Assembly: GCA_903642215.1 (NCBI GenBank) | Contig: CAHJWG010000001.1 | Coordinates: 620,001-684,000, forward strand | Reading direction: 5' to 3' | DNA length: 64,000 bases | Source: Sphingobacteriaceae bacterium | Lineage (GTDB): Bacteria; Bacteroidota; Bacteroidia; Sphingobacteriales; Sphingobacteriaceae | Part shown: positions 52,191 to 59,804 of the stretch, piece by piece | Layout of the letters: each line of letters opens with the position of its first letter | Position numbering within the stretch: the stretch's first letter is position 1 | The notes under the pieces: model-generated | Told to the model about the DNA's origin: nothing | What the model saw: the letters and a program-made list of their open reading frames with translations, nothing else | The model's database searches: none | Position numbers and translations under genes: made by a program

Positions 52191-52556
52191 TGAGTTTTCT
52201 GCAAATATACAGGTTATTTAATGTTGCTTACGTTTTGAGGGAAGCCGATGTGTACCTGCCATAAAGTTGCCAAAAACTTTTTAGGATGTAGGAGTTTTGT
52301 ACGGCTTAACCGGAACCGATTTCTGGCGTCAGTGTGATTTACCTTTTTGAAGCCGGCGAACCGGTTGTTTTAGCTTATATTAAAAACTGCTTTTTAACAG
52401 CAAAGAGCTTTTTATGCGGTAAAAGAAGCATCGGTAAAACCGGTTACGGGTAAGATACGTAAAACAATTTTTGGTTAAAAGGAGTAAGATTGATAATGAT
52501 TGCTGCGGAATGTGAAGCGGCACTTTTTTTAAAAACCTTGATAATTTATCTTGTTT
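52180..52556. other. 377-nt spacer without a gene
   Basis: No supported CDS. It holds a second motif copy at 52420-52431, followed by CGGTAAAACCGG, and preceded by TTTTTATGCGG. Confidence 0.6.
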
Positions 52557-53183
52557 ATGATATTTCAGCTTGATAACCGTCCGATATTTCCGGATCCGGA
52601 GCTGGCAGAACCGGATGGATTATTAGCTGTAGGCGGCGATTTATCTACCGAAAGGTTGAGAAATGCTTATGCGCAGGGGATTTTCCCCTGGTATAGCAAT
52701 AATCAACCTATTTTGTGGTATTCGCCGCACGAACGTTTCGTTTTGTACCCGTCGGCTTTAAAAATTTCAAAAAGTATGAAGCAGGTATTAAAATCCGGTA
52801 GGTTCAGTGTTACTTTTAATCAGGATTTTCAGGCTGTGATCAGTTCTTGTGCTGATGCTTTTCGTTCCGGCCAGCACGGAACCTGGATTACGCGGGATAT
52901 GGAAAAAGCTTATCTAAAACTGTATCATCAAGGCAAAGCACACTCAATAGAAGTTTGGGAAAACGACAAACTGGCCGGTGGTTTATACGGTGTTGATGTA
53001 AACCGGATTTTTTGCGGCGAAAGTATGTTTAGCAAAGTAAACAATGCCTCAAAAACAGCTTTAATTGCTTTATGTCAGCAAAAAAACTACGCGTTAATTG
53101 ATTGCCAGATGTACACAGAACATTTAGAATCTATGGGCGCAGTTACAATCAGCAGAAAAGAATATCTCAAATTTTTAACATAA
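52557..53183 (+). CDS. aat: Leucyl/phenylalanyl-tRNA--protein transferase
   Basis: N-degron enzyme that adds Leu or Phe to proteins with N-terminal Arg/Lys. The 208-residue protein shows GLLAVGGDLSTERL, AYAQGIFPWY, ILWYSPHERFVL, GTWITRDMEKAY, GGLYGVDVNRIFCGESMFS and DCQMYTEHLESMGA. ATG 52557 chosen over TTG 52551. Confidence 0.96.
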   Translation: MIFQLDNRPIFPDPELAEPDGLLAVGGDLSTERLRNAYAQGIFPWYSNNQPILWYSPHERFVLYPSALKISKSMKQVLKSGRFSVTFNQDFQAVISSCADAFRSGQHGTWITRDMEKAYLKLYHQGKAHSIEVWENDKLAGGLYGVDVNRIFCGESMFSKVNNASKTALIALCQQKNYALIDCQMYTEHLESMGAVTISRKEYLKFLT

Positions 53184-53184
53184 A

Positions 53185-53220
53185 AAAAAGAGCTTCCTCA
53201 ATTTCAAGGAAGCTCTTTTT
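53185..53220. terminator. Bidirectional terminator between aat and gpx
   Basis: 14-bp perfect stem, AAAAAGAGCTTCCT with AGGAAGCTCTTTTT, 8-nt loop; genes converge. Confidence 0.9.
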
Positions 53221-53231
53221 ACCATTAATTT

Positions 53232-53744
53232 TTACAACTGACTGGTAATTTCTGTTGATAAAGGAGTAACGCTCGAACGGTAACGATGGATCAGTTTTCC
53301 GTTTTCATCTATTAAAAACTTTTCGAAATTCCATTGAATTTCACCTGTGAAATCAGGATTTTCTGCTGATGTCAAAAACTTAAAAAGCGGGCTGATATCA
53401 TCACCTTTAACACTAATTTTTTCGCTTAAAGGGAAGGTAACACCAAAATTTTTCTGGCAAAACTCTTTTATTGCCAAATTAGCACCTGGTTCTTGTCCGC
53501 CAAAGTTATTAGCCGGGAAACCAACTACTACAACTTTATCTTTGTATTGGTCAGATAATTTTTGCAATTCGGCATATTGTTTGGTAAATCCGCATTTAGA
53601 AGCAGTATTAACAATTAATAGTTTTTTGCCTTTGTAAGAAGCAAGATTAAAGTTTTTACCATCGATTGTTTTCAATTTAAAATCATAAACTGAACCTGGA
53701 GCGATAAAAAGAAGCGTAAGAATAATAGCAATTGATTTGATCAT
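53232..53744 (-). CDS. Glutathione-peroxidase-family thiol peroxidase
   Basis: A 170-residue protein with an N-terminal signal/anchor. NTASKCGFTKQY places the peroxidatic Cys at 51; FPANNFGGQEPG gives the Gln and IQWNFEKFLI the Trp/Asn of the active site. Bacterial members with Cys usually use thioredoxin. Probable periplasmic location. Confidence 0.92.
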   Translation of the reverse strand: MIKSIAIILTLLFIAPGSVYDFKLKTIDGKNFNLASYKGKKLLIVNTASKCGFTKQYAELQKLSDQYKDKVVVVGFPANNFGGQEPGANLAIKEFCQKNFGVTFPLSEKISVKGDDISPLFKFLTSAENPDFTGEIQWNFEKFLIDENGKLIHRYRSSVTPLSTEITSQL

Positions 53745-53785
53745 TTTTTTAAAACTAAGTTGCCGTAAAGGTAAGTTATTTCTAA

Positions 53786-54217
53786 CTATTTAGAAACCAA
53801 CGTTAATAGATAAAAATTTTCCTTGTCGGTCATTAACTTTTTATTTTTTGCAGTTTTGTCTTTGTAACCTAACAAATGCAATGTCCCGTGGATTATTATA
53901 CGGTTTAATTCCTGCATCATGGTGATGCCATAAATTTTTGCATTTTCTGATACTCTTTCTATCGATATAAAAATGTCACCAATAATTTCTTTTTCGGTTT
54001 CAGAATTATCAAAAGTGATAATATCGGTGTAAGTATCGTGCTGTAAATAATCCTGATTAATTTTTAACAGATAAGCATCAGAACAGAAAATGAAGTTAAT
54101 TTCTTTTAGTATATGATTTTCTGCCAGGATTGTTTGTTGGATCCAGCTGCGGATATTTTTTTTGTTTTTTATTTTGAAATCAATTTCTTCTTCAAAAAAA
54201 TAAATTTTTGCAGGCAT
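53786..54217 (-). CDS. ybeY: Endoribonuclease YbeY
   Basis: A 143-residue rRNA-maturation nuclease. TDIITFDNSE and the zinc motif HGTLHLLGYKDKT: His110, His114, and Asp120 where many bacteria have a third His. From memory GYKDKT is usual in Bacteroidota. The gene is 2 nt from the anti-sigma-type ATPase gene upstream. Confidence 0.93.
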   Translation of the reverse strand: MPAKIYFFEEEIDFKIKNKKNIRSWIQQTILAENHILKEINFIFCSDAYLLKINQDYLQHDTYTDIITFDNSETEKEIIGDIFISIERVSENAKIYGITMMQELNRIIIHGTLHLLGYKDKTAKNKKLMTDKENFYLLTLVSK

Positions 54218-54219
54218 TA

Positions 54220-54648
54220 TCAGATTTTGAAGTGCAGTTCTACTTCATTTCCCCGTGTATTAAAAATAAATTGATCTGCAAGATGTTTAATGATAAAAAC
54301 ACCGCGGCCGGTTAATTTTTCTAAGTTTTCCGGTGCTGTCGGATCCGGGATGTTATTGTAATCGAAGCCCGGCCCTTCATCTGCTACTGTCCAGGTAATT
54401 TTTTTACCTTCTGTAATTTCGGCATTAATATATACCGTTTTACTTATATCAGATTGGTTTCCATGTACAATTGAATTAATTAATGCTTCGTTCAGGCAAG
54501 TCATCATATTAGCAAAAGTGTCTTCGCTAACATGATAACGTTCTGAAATTTCTTCAACTAAATTTTCTAAACGGGCAATACTGTCCATTGTTGAAGGAAG
54601 CTGCAGGGTGTACAATTCGCCGTCTGATACTTTTACTGGTTGCACCAT
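54220..54648 (-). CDS. Anti-sigma-factor-type serine kinase (HATPase_c_2)
   Basis: A 142-residue GHKL ATPase of RsbW/SpoIIAB type: N-box CLNEALINSIVHGN, G1 box DEGPGFDYNNIPDP, G2 ENLEKLTGRGVFIIKHLAD. Family members phosphorylate anti-anti-sigma factors; no partner is encoded nearby. Part of a tight operon with DUF4175 and ybeY. Confidence 0.92.
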   Translation of the reverse strand: MVQPVKVSDGELYTLQLPSTMDSIARLENLVEEISERYHVSEDTFANMMTCLNEALINSIVHGNQSDISKTVYINAEITEGKKITWTVADEGPGFDYNNIPDPTAPENLEKLTGRGVFIIKHLADQFIFNTRGNEVELHFKI

Positions 54649-54650
54649 TA

Positions 54651-57600
54651 TTATTTGCGGTTAATTTCGTTAAAGTAAGTCTTTATTTTTGATTTATAAA
54701 ACAGATTCACATTCGGCGGTATGGTTATAAGCTGTTCTGTTTGCTTATTTTTTATCTGCTGATAGCTTTGTAATGCCTTCTGGTAACCCGGAGCGGTGGT
54801 TTTGCCGGCCTGGCTTTCCCGCTTTTGGTCTTGTTCTCTTTCCTGTTCTGCTTTTTCAGCTTCCAACAACCTAGTTTGTATTTTCTGTTGCCTGATTAAC
54901 GTTTCAGTTTGTATTTTCTTATTTACGAGATCGCTCTCAGTTTGTTCCATTTGTTTCGCAATCTCGCCGAGATTACCTAACCCGCTTTTACCGTCTTTGT
55001 TTTCTTGCTGGTTAATATTTTGTAACGCCCGGCGGATCATTTCCTGCTGTCTGGCCATTTTTGCCATCTGCTCGCTCATGCCTTCACCTCTTTGCTGGCC
55101 AGGCTGATTTTGCGGCTGGCCCTGATTGCCCTGCTGCTGCATTTGCTGCCTTGCTTTTTGCATGTTTTTGTTGAGTTCCTGCTGCATCTGGCTTAACTGC
55201 TGCATGGAAGGCTGCTTCTTTTTGCCGCTGCCGGGTTTGGCATTTTTCATCATATTCTGTAGCTGATCCAGTACCTCATTCAGCATTAAAGCCAGATTAT
55301 TCATCGAAGTCATGGCAAATTGTTGCGCGCTGTTAGCTTCATTCGTTCGCCTTTCGCCCAGGTTAGCAATTGCCTGATCGATGTTATTGTTGATCGTTGT
55401 GATTTCTTTATTCACCGTAGATTCTATTTGCGGCACGCGTTTACTCAACGCAAACAAACTGTCTTCTACTGTTTTTAGGTTATCTTTTATGTTTTGCTGC
55501 TGCTGTGTTTGATTAACGTAATCGGGATCATTAGCATTAAGCTGCTTAAACGTTTGCATCACTTTTTCCTGGTTGAAAGAACTTGTAACCAAGCTTTTTA
55601 AAATCGCCCGAAGCTGCTGTGCATTCAGTTCCGTTTCTTTTTCTTCGCCTTGCTGCTGCGATTGCTTCATTTTACTGCTCATTTTTTGCATGGCAGCAGC
55701 AGCATTTTGTTGAGATTGTGATGCTTTTGGCCGATTATTTTTTTCTAAGTTTTCCGAGCTCTTGTCCATTTCCTGCTCGGCATCTTTTTGTTCTTCTTTC
55801 GGCGTTTCAAAATCATTCTTTTTTTCCAGCTGTTCGTTTTTCTGTTCCAGTTCTTTTAAAGATTTTTCCAATTCTTTAAAGTCTTTTTTGATAGATTCCT
55901 GTTCCTGTTTCAGCTGGTTGTTTTCCTGCTTCGTTTGCTTACTTTTTTCTGCTAAAGCCTGTTGCTTTTCGGTCAGTTTATCCAACTGATTAATGTTCTG
56001 GTTCAGCTTCTGGTCAAACTCCAGTTGCTTATATAATTCCAGCATCCGGTCAAGTTCTTTTTGCAGCGATTTATTGTCCATCTGCATTTTAGAAACATCT
56101 TCCCGCGCTTCATCTTTCTGATTTTGCTGCAGCATCTGCTCCAGATTTTTCAGCAGTTCCTTCGTTTTTTCGTCCAAAACATTCTTAAACAAATCATTAA
56201 TCTGCTTCTGTTTTTCTAAAACTTCTTGGTTTTGCTGCTTCGTTTCCTGGCGGTTATACAGGTTTTTTTCATTTTCCTGCTGCATATCTTTCACCAAATC
56301 TTCCAGTTCGCGGCGTTTTTGCAGCAAATCTTCCACTTGCTTTTTCTCGTCAAAAGAAAGCGTTTTTTTATCCAGCAAAAGGCGGTTCAGTTTCTGTGCA
56401 TCGCGTTCTACCTGAGCCGAAAGTTTAATGGCCGATTGCATTTTGTTTTTAACCGATTGCGTGCCGGCGTCCAGTTGCTTATTTTGTTCGATTTCTGTTG
56501 GGATGCGCAAAGTTTGCTCCGGCGTACGGCTGTGTTTTGCGCCGTTTACGCCATCATTGTCAGCTACATCAAAATAATAACTCAACTCATCGCCCGGATT
56601 TAGCGATGCTTCTTTTATCGACCAAAAGTAGAAGAACGTAGACGAGTTTTGCTTCAAATCAGCTTTAACAGGCAAACTATAAGTTTTATTTTTCTGCGGA
56701 GAAGCGTTATTCCGAACAGAATAATGAAAAGTTAAAGACGAAAACCCATAATCATCCTGGATTTTCCCGTTAAAATAAAATGCTTTAGAACTGATGGAAT
56801 CTGCTTTTTGCTCCGCAGAAATTACCGGCGGTAAATCCGGGATTATAGAAATTCGATAAGCGGCAGAATCCGTAGAAGTAACAAAATTATTGATCGGTTT
56901 TACCGCATAAGAACCAGATTTCAATAGTTTTTCCTGATGTTTAAAAACCTCATTATCAGCAGAAATCAATGTTTTTTTCTGATTCATCGAAAATAAAACC
57001 TGGCTGGTATTTTCGGTATGCAATTCCCATTGCGCCAGCGTTCCTTCGGGCAAAGTCAGATCGCCGGCGTTATTTACACTTTCTGCGGATTTATGCAGAT
57101 ACACCGGATAAATCAGCTTTACATCCAAATGCAGCAACGAAGGTTTCGGGTTGACTTTGATCTCAAATTCCTCCGAAGAAAAATCATTTCCAACCAAATG
57201 AAAACGGATATTTTGCTGAATGTTAGAAAAAGTATGGTAAAAAGAGCTCAGGTTTTCTTTGTCTAATTTAAAGCTGTTTTTGCCGGATTCGAGGTAAATA
57301 CTTTCCGGAAATTCATTGCCGCTCAGCTTTAAATTCAGCTTAAAATCTTCGCCCTGAACAACTGAAAGCGATTTATTTAAAATATGCCAGTTAAAAGGAG
57401 CTTTGGGCGCAAAATACTGGTTGTGTTTGATGATGCGCTCCGTGCCATCGTGGATGATGGAAGGTGCCACAAACGCCACCGTGATAATTAAAACCAGCGG
57501 AATCAAAATCCATTTCAAGAACTTTTTATTTTCGTTAATTTTTACCGCTGCCGAAAAAGTAACCGGTTTTAACTCAGCAATTTTTTGGTTGATGCTGGCT

Positions 57601-58007
57601 TCGATCAAAATTTTATGATCCGGATTTTGATCAGCAATTTTCTTCAACTGCAAAGTATTCAGCAGTTTATCCTGCACATTTTGAAAATATTTACCGATGA
57701 TTTCTGCTGCCTGATCGTGCGAAATCAACTTTCCTAATCGAAAATAAGCCAGCAAAGACGGCGCAACGAGCCAGGCAAAAAGCGACAAATTCAACAGGAT
57801 AAATCCATAGAAAATAAAGGAACGGAAAAACGTATTGAAATGGCCGTAATACTCGGAAAAAGTGATAACAAGATAGCTGAAAAACAGCGCTGCGCCCAAA
57901 AAAATGAACCCGCGAAGTAACTTGTTTAAGTAATACTTCCGGATAAATTCATCCATTTTGGCAAGCAGTAAATCATAATTGCTTGTGGGCTGCATCATAC
58001 AAATCAA
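54651..58007 (-). CDS. DUF4175 family membrane protein with long Gln/Glu/Lys coiled coil
   Basis: A 1118-residue protein with three TMs (near 33-52, 58-80 and 163-182), a beta-rich extracytoplasmic region, then a low-complexity coiled coil from about 500 onward (runs of Q, E, K and N) and Gln-rich QMQQQGNQGQPQNQPGQQRG. DUF4175 proteins are conserved in Bacteroidota and of unknown role. The start is ambiguous (58007, 57998 or 57995). The dispersed motif is at 56606-56617. Confidence 0.88.
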   Translation of the reverse strand: MICMMQPTSNYDLLLAKMDEFIRKYYLNKLLRGFIFLGAALFFSYLVITFSEYYGHFNTFFRSFIFYGFILLNLSLFAWLVAPSLLAYFRLGKLISHDQAAEIIGKYFQNVQDKLLNTLQLKKIADQNPDHKILIEASINQKIAELKPVTFSAAVKINENKKFLKWILIPLVLIITVAFVAPSIIHDGTERIIKHNQYFAPKAPFNWHILNKSLSVVQGEDFKLNLKLSGNEFPESIYLESGKNSFKLDKENLSSFYHTFSNIQQNIRFHLVGNDFSSEEFEIKVNPKPSLLHLDVKLIYPVYLHKSAESVNNAGDLTLPEGTLAQWELHTENTSQVLFSMNQKKTLISADNEVFKHQEKLLKSGSYAVKPINNFVTSTDSAAYRISIIPDLPPVISAEQKADSISSKAFYFNGKIQDDYGFSSLTFHYSVRNNASPQKNKTYSLPVKADLKQNSSTFFYFWSIKEASLNPGDELSYYFDVADNDGVNGAKHSRTPEQTLRIPTEIEQNKQLDAGTQSVKNKMQSAIKLSAQVERDAQKLNRLLLDKKTLSFDEKKQVEDLLQKRRELEDLVKDMQQENEKNLYNRQETKQQNQEVLEKQKQINDLFKNVLDEKTKELLKNLEQMLQQNQKDEAREDVSKMQMDNKSLQKELDRMLELYKQLEFDQKLNQNINQLDKLTEKQQALAEKSKQTKQENNQLKQEQESIKKDFKELEKSLKELEQKNEQLEKKNDFETPKEEQKDAEQEMDKSSENLEKNNRPKASQSQQNAAAAMQKMSSKMKQSQQQGEEKETELNAQQLRAILKSLVTSSFNQEKVMQTFKQLNANDPDYVNQTQQQQNIKDNLKTVEDSLFALSKRVPQIESTVNKEITTINNNIDQAIANLGERRTNEANSAQQFAMTSMNNLALMLNEVLDQLQNMMKNAKPGSGKKKQPSMQQLSQMQQELNKNMQKARQQMQQQGNQGQPQNQPGQQRGEGMSEQMAKMARQQEMIRRALQNINQQENKDGKSGLGNLGEIAKQMEQTESDLVNKKIQTETLIRQQKIQTRLLEAEKAEQEREQDQKRESQAGKTTAPGYQKALQSYQQIKNKQTEQLITIPPNVNLFYKSKIKTYFNEINRK

Positions 58008-58285
58008 AAATAAACATAAAAAACAGTACCAAAAAGCAGGAAGTAATTATTGTTGATGCTCTTTTTAGCAGATAAAAGTTTGCTTTTGAGTTTTGAAACT
58101 TCATCAAAAGTAAATCCGTATTTGGTAAAACAATTACCAATTTAATGCCTGGTTAAAGCTTTTAATATTTATTTTAACTTAAAAGGATATTTATATCTTA
58201 GCTAATTCATTGTTTTTTAGGCTTTTTAATCATATTGAAAATAACAGCGAGTAGCAAGCATTTATCAGGACATTAAGAAACGCTT
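58008..58285. other. 278-nt spacer without a gene
   Basis: No supported CDS. Contains a motif variant ATGCTCTTTTTAGCAGATAA at 58056. Confidence 0.5.
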
Positions 58286-59143
58286 ATGGCAAAACTTAAA
58301 TATTGCAAAACGCTGTTAGGGCACAATAATCTTGATTTTTCGATTGAATGCCTGCAAAGTTTTTTAAAGCATTGTTGTGATGAAATTTCCCTGCAGATTT
58401 TTGAAGATGGCACACTTACCGCAGCCGATGAAGAAAAGCTTTTATCCGGCCTGAAAAACAGTGCGATCATCAGAAAAAAGGAAAGAGACGGAAAAATTAA
58501 AGCTGTCCTGGCGGCTTTTCCAGCTTGTAACGCGTACAGAAACACCACCAATTTTGCGCAGAAATTATTTGATATTATGCTGTATGATGATCAGGATGTT
58601 TTTTATATCGACAGTGATATTTATTTTCTGAAAAAATTTGCGCTGCCCGAACTGGATGAAATGCCTGTTTTTATGTTTGATACACAAAACGCCTACTCTT
58701 TTTCGCCGGTAGATTTAATAAAAATCAATATTCCGGTTTTTCCTAATGTAAACACAGGTGTTTTTTACTTCCCCAAAAACTTATTTAAGCTTGATTTTAT
58801 CGAACAACTGCTACAGGACCAAGTGCTTACAAAAAGCTTTAACAAATGTATGAACTGGTCTGAACAAACTATCTGGAGTTTTTTGGCGGCTAAAAGCAGG
58901 AGCATCAGTTATTTTGATTGCAAGCAGTTGATTATGGCAGATTTTGCGCTAAAAACGGATGCGGATACCATCGCCATTCATCTGGTTTACTACTTCAGAA
59001 CGCATATTAAACAGTTGCGTTTGATGGATTTCCCGGATGCGGATTCCTGTTCAAAAATCAATCTAAAAATTCATACTGCTTTTTTAAATAAAATGGATTT
59101 TGCTGTAGAAAAGCTGATCAGAAAGCTGAAACGGCTGGTGTAA
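58286..59143 (+). CDS. Putative GT-A-type glycosyltransferase
   Basis: A 285-residue protein that I do not recognise exactly. VFYIDSDIYFLKKF contains a DxD motif (Asp109, Asp111) after a hydrophobic strand, and NTGVFYFPKNLF and WSEQTIWSF resemble acceptor-side elements of nucleotide-sugar glycosyltransferases (GT8-like). Function is inferred from the motif only. Isolated gene followed by a terminator. Confidence 0.6.
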   Translation: MAKLKYCKTLLGHNNLDFSIECLQSFLKHCCDEISLQIFEDGTLTAADEEKLLSGLKNSAIIRKKERDGKIKAVLAAFPACNAYRNTTNFAQKLFDIMLYDDQDVFYIDSDIYFLKKFALPELDEMPVFMFDTQNAYSFSPVDLIKINIPVFPNVNTGVFYFPKNLFKLDFIEQLLQDQVLTKSFNKCMNWSEQTIWSFLAAKSRSISYFDCKQLIMADFALKTDADTIAIHLVYYFRTHIKQLRLMDFPDADSCSKINLKIHTAFLNKMDFAVEKLIRKLKRLV

Positions 59144-59186
59144 TACAAATTGAGACTTCTTTTAGCACCTAAAAATTGTACACAAA

Positions 59187-59221
59187 AAAGCCGCCGGCAT
59201 AAACGCCGACGGCTTTTTTTT
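59187..59221. terminator. Terminator of the putative glycosyltransferase gene
   Basis: AAAAAAGCCGCCGGC and GCCGACGGCTTTTTT form a strong stem with one mismatch and a T-run. Confidence 0.85.
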
Positions 59222-59228
59222 ACCGGGA

Positions 59229-59393
59229 TTAATAGCGGTGATGGCGTACCGGTAAATGGTGCCTGTAATAGCGGTGATGAACAATACGTTTTTTAACAAC
59301 CACAACCCTGCGCGGGCCACGATTTTGTGCTTCAGCATTGCCGAAAGCGAGAACGGTTATGAAAGCGATTAGAATTACTTTGAAAAATTTCAT
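59229..59393 (-). CDS. Small exported Arg/His-rich peptide
   Basis: 54 residues from ATG 59393: signal peptide MKFFKVILIAFITVLAFGNAEA, then QNRGPRRVVVVKKRIVHH and a Tyr/His-rich tail (YYRHHLPVRHHRY). The longer open frame upstream is low-complexity shadow of the next gene. Unknown; possibly metal- or polyanion-binding in the periplasm (inference). Confidence 0.65.
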   Translation of the reverse strand: MKFFKVILIAFITVLAFGNAEAQNRGPRRVVVVKKRIVHHRYYRHHLPVRHHRY

Positions 59394-59427
59394 AATAGTT
59401 TTTTTAGATAAAGGGTTTTGAATTGAA

Positions 59428-59586
59428 TTAATAATGATTGTAATTATGGTTATGATCGTGATGATCATCATGATGATGATAGCGTGGCGGCCGCCTGTTA
59501 TATTCGCGTGCATGAACAGAACAGCCGGAGATTGCCAGCGCAGCAATTAAACTCATTGCTAACATTTTTAAATTATGCTTTTTCAT
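59428..59586 (-). CDS. Small His-rich lipoprotein
   Basis: 52 residues from ATG 59586 with a lipobox (AALAISGC) at about 22. The mature part is HHHDDHHDHNHNYNHY-rich, suggesting Zn/Cu/Ni binding. It is 34 nt upstream of the Arg/His-rich peptide gene on the same strand, and the two likely form a unit. Confidence 0.65.
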   Translation of the reverse strand: MKKHNLKMLAMSLIAALAISGCSVHAREYNRRPPRYHHHDDHHDHNHNYNHY

Positions 59587-59792
59587 GATATGGTTGGTTG
59601 TTACAGTACCTATAAACTGTAAAATTGGTGTAAGGTTTAATACGTAATAGCGGGTTCTTTTTTTGTTAAACGATGCTAATTCCAAAGAAAAATAAAGCAA
59701 CAGCAATCTTTTTTATCTATTCGCAAAATTTTTACAAAAAGTAATCGGGTAAAAACTTATCTTGAAAACTTTTTAAATTGTGGTTAATTTCA

Positions 59793-59804
59793 ATACTTCT
59801 TTTA
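59793..59804 (-). repeat. Dispersed motif overlapping the tricorn-like start codon
   Basis: ATACTTCTTTTA followed by TG forms the start codon ATG at 59804. Confidence 0.85.

Noticed and set aside
53786-54217. YbeY as inactive because the third zinc His is Asp
   Set aside because: From memory GYKDKT is usual in Bacteroidota YbeY, and Asp can bind zinc; not evidence of decay.
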